Origin: Prosapia bicincta
Lineage: Eukaryota > Arthropoda > Insecta > Hemiptera > Cercopidae
DNA: 64,000 bases
NCBI GenBank assembly: GCA_036971475.1
Contig: JBAIZL010000006.1
Span: forward strand, 9,807,656 to 9,871,655
Direction of reading: 5' to 3'
The position numbers were made by a program, and so were the translations under genes. Of the stretch, positions 55,819 to 64,000 are shown one piece after another. Below the pieces are notes generated by a model. The model did not search any database. It was not told the DNA's origin and was given only the letters and a program-made list of their open reading frames with translations. The number at the start of each line of letters is the position of its first letter. Within the stretch, counting starts at the first letter, position 1.

Positions 55819-57179
55819 ATCGAAAAATCCATGAACTATAGTTCATGCTTTTTTTAGTGTAAACATTTAATATTATGATTACTCGTATAACACATACAAT
55901 AGATAATTTCTGCGAGTACCATGCAATTCTATGTTCAATTCTGTATCGTTTATGCTATTACAATAAGAATTCTATTTTTGGAAGTAATCGAAAAATCCAT
56001 GAACTATAGTTCATGCTTTTTTTAGTGTAAACATTTAATATTATGATTACTCGTATAACACATACAATAGATAATTTCTGCGAGTACCATGCAATTCTAT
56101 GGTCAATTCTGTATCCTTTAAGCTATTAAAATAAGAATTCTATTTTTGGATAAAATCGAAAAAATCCATGAACTATAGTTCATGCTTTTTTTAGTGTAAA
56201 AATTTAATAATATGATTACTCGTATAACACATACAATAGATAATTTCTGCGAGTACCATGCAATTCTATGATCAATTCTGTATCGTTAAGGCTATTAAAA
56301 TAAGAATTCTATTTTTGGAAGAAATCGAAAAAATCCATGAACTATAGTTCATGCTTTTTTTAGTGTAAAAATTTAATAATATGATTACTCGTATAACACA
56401 TACAATAGATAATTTCGGCGAGTACCATGGAATTCTATGGTCAATTCTGTATCGTTTATGCTATTAAAATAAGAATTCTATTTTTGGAAGAAATCGAAAA
56501 AACCCATGAACTATAGTTCATGCTTTTTTTAGTGTAAAAATTTAATATTATGATTACTCGTATAACACATACAATAGATAATTTCTGCGAGTACCATGCA
56601 ATTCTATGGTCAATTCTGTATCGTTTAGGCTATTAAAATAAGAAATTTATTTTTGGAAGAAATCGAAAAAATCCATGAACTATAGTTCATGCTTTTTTCA
56701 GTGTAAAAATTTAATATTACGATTACTCGTATAACACATACAATAGATAATTTCTGCGAGTACCATGCATTTCTATGGTCAATTCTGTATCGTTTAAGCT
56801 ATTAAAGTAAGAATTCTATTTTTGGAAGAAATCGAAAAAATCCATGAACTATAGTTCATGCTTTTTTTAGTGTAAAACGTTAATATTATGATTACTCGTA
56901 TAACACATACAATAGATAATTTCTGCGAGTACCATGCAATTCTATGGTCAATTCTGTATCGTTAGGGCTATTAAAATAAGAATTCTATTTTTGGAAGAAA
57001 TCGAAAAAATCCATGAACTATAGTTCATGCTTTTTTAGTGTAAAAATTTAATATTATGATTACTCGTATAACACATACAATAGATAATTTCTGCGAGTAC
57101 CATGCAATTCTATGGTCAATTCTGTATCGTTAAGGCTATTAAAATAAGAATTCTATTTTTGGAAGAAATCGAAAAAATC

Positions 57180-57206
57180 CATGAACTCATCGTTTATTAG
57201 GTCATG
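57180..57206 (-). repeat. Palindrome box with 11-nt central insertion, right arm (copy 1)
   Basis: Reverse complement of the 26325 allele, with one change in the distal arm (AGGTCATG in place of AGTTCATG). It is the first of five right-arm copies and sits in a monomer that also carries aaaaatgtaat downstream. Confidence 0.88.
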
Positions 57207-57526
57207 CTTTTTTTAGTGTAAAAATGTAATATTATGATTACTCGTATAACACATACAATAGATAATTTCTGCGAGTACCATGCAATTCTATGGTCAATTC
57301 TGTATCGTTTAAGCTATTAAAATAAGAATTCTATTTTTGGAAGAAATTGAAAAAATCCATGAACTATAGTTCATGCTTTTTTTAGTGTAAAAATTTAATA
57401 TTATGATTACTCGTATAACACATACAATAGATAAATTCGGCGAGTACCATGCAATTCTATGGTCAATTCTGTATCGTTAGGGCTATTAAAATAAGAATTC
57501 TATTTTTGGAAGAAATCGAAAAAATC

Positions 57527-57553
57527 CATGAACTCATCGTTTATTAGGTCATG
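57527..57553 (-). repeat. Palindrome box with 11-nt central insertion, right arm (copy 2)
   Basis: Identical to the 57180 copy, including AGGTCATG and the downstream aaaaatgtaat; the two lie two monomers apart (347 bp). A local two-monomer duplication explains the pair. Confidence 0.88.
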
Positions 57554-58042
57554 CTTTTTTTAGTGTAAAAATGTAATATTATGATTACTCGTATAACACA
57601 TACAATAGATAATTTCTGCGAGTACCATGCAATTCTATGGTCAATTCTGTATCGTTTATGCTATTAAAATAAGAATTCTATTTTTGGAAGAAATCGAAAA
57701 AATCCATGAACTATAGTTCATGCTTTTTTTAGTGTAAAAATTTAATATTATGATTACTCGTATAACACATACAATAGATAATTTCTGCGAGTACCATGCA
57801 ATTCTATGGTTAATTCTGTATCGTTTATGCTATTAAAATAAGAATTCTATTTTTGGAAGAAATCGAAAAAATCCATGAACTATAGTTCATGCTTTTTTTA
57901 GTGTAAAAATTTAATATTATGATTACTCGTATAACACATACAATAGATAAATTCGGCGAGTACCATGAAATTCTATGGTCAATTCTGTATCGTTAGGGCT
58001 ATTAAAATAAGAATTCTATTTTTGGAAGAAATCGAAAAAATC

Positions 58043-58069
58043 CATGAACTCATCGTTTATTAGTTCATG
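58043..58069 (-). repeat. Palindrome box with 11-nt central insertion, right arm (copy 3)
   Basis: This copy has intact 8 bp arms (AGTTCATG) and is followed by gcttttattagtg. It is therefore the exact reverse complement of the left-arm allele at 26325, including the linked substitution. Confidence 0.88.
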
Positions 58070-58440
58070 CTTTTATTAGTGTAAAAATTTAATATTATGA
58101 TTACTCGTATAACACATACAATAGATAATTTCTGCGAGTACCATGCAATTCTATGGTCAATTCTGTATCGTTTATGCTATTAAAACAAGAATTCTATTTT
58201 TGGAAGAAATCGAAAAAATCCATGAACTATAGTTCATGCTTTTTTTAGTGTAAAAATTTAATAATATGATTACTCGTATAACACATACAATAGATAATTT
58301 CTGCGAGTACCATGCAATTCTATGGTCAATTCTGTATCGTTTATGCTATTAAAATAAGAATTCTATTTTTGGAAGAAATCGAAAAAACCCATGAACTATA
58401 GTTCATGCTTTTTTTAGTGTAAAAATTTAATATTATGGTT

Positions 58441-59340
58441 ACTCGTATAACACATACAATAGATAATTTCTGCGAGTACCATGCAATTCTATGGTTAATT
58501 CTGTATCGTTTATGCTATTCAAATAAGAATTCTATTTTTGGAAGAAATCGAAAAAATCCATGAACTATATATAGTTCATGCTTTTTTAGTGTAAAAATTT
58601 AATATTATGATTACTCGTATAACACATACAATAGATAATTTCTGCGAGTACCATGCAATTCTATGGTCAATTCTGTATCGTTTAGGCTATTAAAATAAGA
58701 AATTTATTTTTGGAAGAAATCGAAAAAATCCATGAACTTTAGTTCATGCTTTTTTCAGTGTAAAAATTTAATATTACGATTACTCGTATAACACATACAA
58801 TAGATAATTTCAGCGAGTACCATGCAATTCTATGGTCAATTCTGTATCGTTTAAGCTATTAAAGTAAGAATTCTATTTTTGGAAGAAATCGAAAAAATCC
58901 ATGAACTATAGTTCATGCTTTTTTTAGTGTAAAACTTTAATATTATGATTACTCGTATAACACATACAATAGATAATTTCTGCGAGTACCATGCAATTCT
59001 ATGGTCAATTCTGTATCGTTTAAGCTATTAAAATAAGAATTCTATTTTTGGAAGAAATTGAAAAAATCCATGAACTATAGTTCATGCTTTTTTTAGTGTA
59101 AAAATTTAATTTTATTATTACTCGTATAACACATACAATAGATAATTTCTGCGAGTACCATGCAATTCTATGGTCAATTCTGTATCGTTTATGCTATTAA
59201 AATAAGAATTCTATTTTTGGAAGAAATCGAAAAAATCCTTGAACTATAGTTCATGCTTTTTTTAGTGTAAAAATTTAATATTATGATTACTCGTATAACA
59301 CATACAATAGATAAATTCGGCGAGTATCATGCAATTCTAT
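58441..59340 (-). repeat. 1522 bp-offset (9-monomer) block, copy A
   Basis: Order of units: ggttaattc; n=4 box with shortened gcttttttagtg; gtttaggct with aagaaatttattt; attacgattac with ctattaaagtaag; gtaaaacttt; gaaattgaaaaa with taattttattatt; gataaattcggcg. The n=4 box is at 58560 here and at 60082 in the next copy. Confidence 0.85.
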
Positions 59341-59962
59341 GGTCAATTCTGTATCGTTTATGCTATTAAAATAAGAATTCTATTTTTGGAAGAAATCGAA
59401 AAATCCATGAACTATAGTTCATGCTTTTTTTAGTGTAAAAATTTAATATTATGATTACTCGTATAACACATACAATAGATAATTTCTGCGAGTACCATGC
59501 AATTCTATGGTCAATTCTGTATCGTTTATGCTATTAAAATAAGAATTCTATTTTTGGAAGTAATCGAAAAATCCATGAACTATAGTTCATGCTTTTTTTA
59601 GTGTAAAAATTTAATATTATGATTACTCGTATAACACATACAATAGATAATTTCTGCGAGTACCATGCAATTCTATGGTCAATTCTGTATCCTTTAAGCT
59701 ATTAAAATAAGAATTCTATTTTTGGATAAAATCGAAAAAATCCATGAACTATAGTTCATGCTTTTTTTAGTGTAAAAATTTAATAATATGATTACTCGTA
59801 TAACACATACAATAGATAATTTCTGCGAGTACCATGCAATTCTATGATCAATTCTGTATCGTTTAAGCTATTAAAATAAGAATTCTATTTTTGGAAGAAA
59901 TCGAAAAAATCCATGAACTATAGTTCATGCTTTTTTTAGTGTAAAAATTTAATATTATGATT

Positions 59963-60862
59963 ACTCGTATAACACATACAATAGATAATTTCTGCGAGTA
60001 CCATGCAATTCTATGGTTAATTCTGTATCGTTTATGCTATTAAAATAAGAATTCTATTTTTGGAAGAAATCGAAAAAATCCATGAACTATATATAGTTCA
60101 TGCTTTTTTAGTGTAAAAATTTAATATTATGATTACTCGTATAACACATACAATAGATAATTTCTGCGAGTACCATGCAATTCTATGGTCAATTCTGTAT
60201 CGTTTAGGCTATTAAAATAAGAAATTTATTTTTGGAAGAAATCGAAAAAATCCATGAACTATAGTTCATGCTTTTTTCAGTGTAAAAATTTAATATTACG
60301 ATTACTCGTATAACACATACAATAGATAATTTCTGCGAGTACCATGCAATTCTATGGTCAATTCTGTATCGTTTAAGCTATTAAAGTAAGAACTCTATTT
60401 TTGGAAGAAATCGAAAAAATCCATGAACTATAGTTCATGCTTTTTTTAGTGTAAAACTTTAATATTATGATTACTCGTATAACACATACAATAGATAATT
60501 TCTGCGAGTACCATGCAATTCTATGGTCAATTCTGTATCGTTTAAGCTATTAAAATAAGAATTCTATTTTTGGAAGAAATTGAAAAAATCCATGAACTAT
60601 AGTTCATGCTTTTTTTAGTGTAAAAATTTAATTTTATTATTACTCGTATAACACATACAATAGATAATTTCTGCGAGTACCATGCAATTCTATGGTCAAT
60701 TCTGTATCGTTTATGCTATTAAAATAAGAATTCTATTTTTGGAAGAAAGCGAAAAAATCCATGAACTATAGTTCATGCTTTTTTTAGTGTAAAAATTTAA
60801 TATTATGATTACTCGTATAACACATACAATAGATAAATTCGGCGAGTACCATGCAATTCTAT
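59963..60862 (-). repeat. 1522 bp-offset (9-monomer) block, copy B
   Basis: Same unit order as copy A. Differences include aagaactct for aagaattct near 60390 and gaaagcg near 60748. It diverges from copy A after the gataaattcggcg unit, where copy B continues with gttagggct and the 11-nt-insertion box. Confidence 0.85.
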
Positions 60863-60928
60863 GGTCAATTCTGTATCGTTAGGGCTATTAAAATAAGAAT
60901 TCTATTTTTGGAAGAAATCGAAAAAATC

Positions 60929-60955
60929 CATGAACTCATCGTTTATTAGGTCATG
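60929..60955 (-). repeat. Palindrome box with 11-nt central insertion, right arm (copy 4)
   Basis: This copy combines the AGGTCATG arm of copies 1-2 with the gcttttattagtg flank of copies 3 and 5, so it looks like a recombinant or conversion product between the two sub-alleles. Confidence 0.88.
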
Positions 60956-61839
60956 CTTTTATTAGTGTAAAAATTTAATATTATGATTACTCGTATAACA
61001 CATACAATAGATAATTTCTGCGAGTACCATGCAATTCTATGGTCAATTCAGTATCGTTTAAGCTATTAAAATAAGAATTCTATTTTTGGAAGAAATCGAA
61101 AAAATCCATGAACTATAGTTCATGCTTTTTTTAGTGTAAAAATGTAATATTATGATTACTCGTATAACACATGCAATAGATAATTTCTGCGAGTACCATG
61201 CAATTCTATGGTCAATTCTGTATCGTTTATGCTATTAAAATAAGAATTCTATATTTGGAAGAAATCGAAAAAATCCATGAACTATAGTTCATGCTTTTTT
61301 TAGTGTAAAAATTTAATAATATGATTACTCGTATAACACATACAATAGATAATTTCTGCGAGTACCATGCAATTCTATGATCAATTCTGTAACGTTTAAG
61401 CTATTTAAATAAGAATTCTATTTTTGGAAGAAATCGAAAAAATCCATGAACTAGTTCATGCTTTTTTTAGTGTAAAAATTTAATAATATGATTACTCGTA
61501 TAACACATACAATAGATAATTTCTGCGAGTACCATGCAATTCTATGGTCAATTCTGTATCGTTTATGCTATTAAAATAAGAATTCTATTTTTGGAAGAAA
61601 TCGAAAAAACCCATGAACTATAGTTCATGCTTTTTTTAGTGTAAAAATTTAATATTATGATTACTCGTATAACACGTACAATAGATAATTTCTGCGTATA
61701 CCATGCAATTCTATGGTCAATTCTGTATCGTTTATGCTATTAAAATAAGAATTCTATTTTTGGAAGAAATCGAAAAAATCCATGAACTATAGTTCATGCT
61801 TTTTTTAGTGTAAAAATTTAATATTATGATTACTCGTAT

Positions 61840-62340
61840 AACACATACAATAGATAATTTCTGCGAGTACCATGCAATTCTATGGTTAATTCTGTATCGT
61901 TTATGCTATTAAAATAAGAATGATATTTTTGGAAGAAATCGAAAAAATCCATGAACTATATATAGTTCATGCTTTTTTAGTGTAAAAATTTAATATTATG
62001 ATTACTCGTATAACACATACAATAGATAATTTCTGCAAGTACCATGCAATTCTATGGTCAATTCTGTATCGTTTAGGCTATTAAAATAAGAAATTTATTT
62101 TTGGAAGAAATCGAAAAAATCCATGAACTATAGTTCATGCTTTTTTCAGTGTAAAAATTTAATATTACGATTACTCGTATAACACATACAATAGATAATT
62201 TCTGCGAGTACCATGCAATTCTATGGTCAATTCTGTATCGTTTAAGCTATTAAAGTAAGAATTCTATTTTTGGAAGAAATCGAAAAAATCCATGAACTAT
62301 GGTTCATGCTTTTTTAGTGAAAAAACTTTAATATTATGAT
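61840..62340 (-). repeat. Partial third copy of the 9-monomer block
   Basis: The ggttaattc, n=4 box, aagaaatttattt and attacgattac/aaagtaag units recur 1869 bp (11 monomers) after copy B, then the match is lost: the next box is catgaactatggttcatg with gaaaaaacttt. It carries its own changes, such as aagaatgatattt and tgcaagtacc. Confidence 0.82.
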
Positions 62341-63304
62341 TACTCGTATAACACATACAATAGATAATTTCTGCGAGTACCATGCAATTCTATGGTCAAT
62401 TCTGTATCGTTTATGCTATTAAAATAAGAATTCTATTTTTGGAAGAAATCGAAAAAATCCATGAACTATAGTTCATGCTTTTTTTAGTGTAAAAATTTAA
62501 TATTATGATTACTCGTATAACACATACAATAGATAATTTCTGCGAGTACCATGCAATTCTATGGTCAATTCTGTATCGTTTAAGCTATTAAAATAAGAAT
62601 TCTATTTTTGGAAGAAATCGAAAAAATCCATGAACTATAGTTCATGCTTTTTTTAGTGTAAAAATTTAATAATATGATTACTCGTATAACACATACAATA
62701 GATAATTTCTGCGAGTACCATGCAATTCTATGGTCAATTCTGTATCGTTTATGCTATTAAAATAAGAATTCTATTTTTGGAAGAAATCGAAAAAACCCAT
62801 GAACTATAGTTCATGCTTTTTTTAGTGTAAAAATTTAATATTATGATTACTCGTATAACACATACAATAGATAATTTCTGCGAGTACCATGCAATTCTAT
62901 GGTCAATTCTGTATCGTTTAAGCTATTAAAATAAGAATTCTATTTTTGGAAGAAATCGAAAAAATCCATGAACTATAGTTCATGTTTTTTTTAGTGTAAA
63001 AATTTAATTTTATTATTACTCGTATAACACATACAATAGATAATTTCTGCGAGTACCATGCAATTCTATGGTCAATTCTGTATCGTTTATGCTATTAAAA
63101 TAAGAATTCTAATTTTGGAAGAAATCGATAAAATCCATGAACTATAGTTCATGCTTTTTTTAGTGTAAAAATTTAATATTATGATTACTCGTATAACACA
63201 TACAATAGATAAATTCGGCGAGTACCATGCAATTCTATGGTCAATGCTGTATCGTTAGGGCTAATAAAATAAGAATTCTATTTTTGGAAGAAATCGAAAA
63301 AATC

Positions 63305-63331
63305 CATGAACTCATCGTTTATTAGTTCATG
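63305..63331 (-). repeat. Palindrome box with 11-nt central insertion, right arm (copy 5)
   Basis: Same allele as copy 3 (intact arms, gcttttattagtg flank). Its monomer also has taggct, gataaattcggcg and a tcaatgctg change. Confidence 0.88.
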
Positions 63332-64000
63332 CTTTTATTAGTGTAAAAATTTAATATTATGATTACTCGTATAACACATACAATAGATAATTTCTGCGAG
63401 TACCATGCAATTCTATGGTCAATTCAGTATCGTTTATGCTATTAAAATAAGAATTCTATTTTTGGAAGAAATCGAAAAAATCCATGAACTATAGTTCATG
63501 CTTTTTTTAGTGTAAAAATGTAATATTATGATTACTTGTATAACACATACAATAGATAATTTCTGCGAGTACCATGCAATTCTATGGTCAATTCTGTATC
63601 GATTATGCTATTAAAATAAGAATTCTATTTTTGGAAGAAATCGAAAAAATCCATGAACTATAGTTCATCCTTTTTTTAGTGTAAAAATTTAATAATTTGA
63701 TTACTCGTATAACACATACAATAGATAATTTCTGCGAGTACCATGCAATTCTATGATCAATTCTGTATCGTTTAAGCTATTAAAATAAGAATTCTATTTT
63801 TGGAAGAAATCGAAAAAATCCATGAACTATAGTTCATGCTTTTTTTAGTGTAAAAATTTAATAATATGATTACTCGTATAACACATACAATAGATAATTT
63901 CTGCGAGTACCATGCAATTCTATGGTCAATTCTGTATCGTTTATGCTATTAAAATAAGAATTCTATTTTTGGAAGAAATCGAAAAAACCCATGAACTATA

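Larger units (their letters stand above)
32288..64000 (-). repeat. Right arm of satellite array, ~188 monomers in inverted orientation
   Basis: Seen: the same monomer as in the left arm, but reverse-complemented throughout; each unit reads CATGCTTTTTTTAGTG, then ACTCGTATAACACATAC, CTGCGAGTACCATGC, GAATTC, then GAAATCGAAAAAATCC into the palindrome box. The variant positions are the same as on the left (for example gttaaggc with gataaattc equals gccttaac with gaatttatc). Orientation does not flip back before the window ends. There is no gene, RNA gene or mobile element in this arm. The last base lies inside a monomer, so the array continues beyond the window; the first base of the window likewise starts inside a palindrome box. 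Confidence 0.98.

Noticed and set aside
1..64000. CRISPR array
   Set aside because: The whole 169 bp unit is conserved with no variable spacers between short repeats, there are no cas genes, and the array runs for 64 kb with an inversion.
1..64000. Telomeric or subtelomeric array
   Set aside because: There are no short telomere repeats (TTAGGG, TTAGG or similar runs) and no subtelomeric genes. A terminal position of the whole array cannot be excluded, but nothing here supports it.
1..64000. Perfect large palindrome (mirror-image arms) around 32.28 kb
   Set aside because: Variant order moving outward from the junction differs between arms: the n=3/n=4 and aaaaaaaagg types left of the joint have no matching series to the right, and the 4388, 2194 and 4817 bp blocks have no mirror partners.

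Overview
The whole window is one satellite DNA array. About 379 monomers of 168-170 bp (consensus 169 bp, about 74% A+T) lie head to tail from the first base to the last. I see no protein-coding gene, RNA gene, transposon, unrelated spacer or other unique DNA. Only a eukaryotic centromeric, pericentromeric or other heterochromatic array plausibly fits 64 kb of pure nucleosome-length repeat. The monomer is not primate alpha satellite or a plant CEN180-type repeat that I recognise, and it has no CENP-B box. CpG is not depleted (observed/expected about 1.4 in a reference monomer), which argues for a genome with little germline CpG methylation, such as many insects or nematodes, and against a vertebrate. 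I cannot name the species.

Layout: positions 1-32286 hold about 191 monomers in one orientation (called + here). Positions 32288-64000 hold about 188 monomers in the opposite orientation. The switch is an abrupt, almost blunt junction at 32283-32290, inside two truncated monomers. The arms are not mirror images next to the junction, yet they share rare multi-site variants.

Inside the arms the monomers form nested, recent tandem duplications. Left arm: a roughly 5-monomer pattern at 1671-4531; an exact 26-monomer (4388 bp) tandem duplication at 4205-12980; an overlapping 13-monomer (2194 bp) duplication at 12305-16692; and smaller 3-, 4- and 15-monomer repeats up to 29212. Right arm: a 6-monomer cycle around 41.6-46.2 kb; a 4817 bp tandem duplication at 46185-55818 in which I saw no difference; and 9-monomer blocks at 58-62 kb.

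The most notable element is an 18 bp perfect palindrome, CATGAACTATAGTTCATG, present once per monomer. Its centre varies as CATGAAC(TA)nGTTCATG with n = 0, 1, 2, 3 and 4 all present. A separate allele carries an 11-nt insertion exactly at the centre and occurs in both arms. This points to the palindrome centre as a site of repeated breakage and repair or replication slippage, possibly through a hairpin or cruciform. The inversion junction also falls in this box on its left side.
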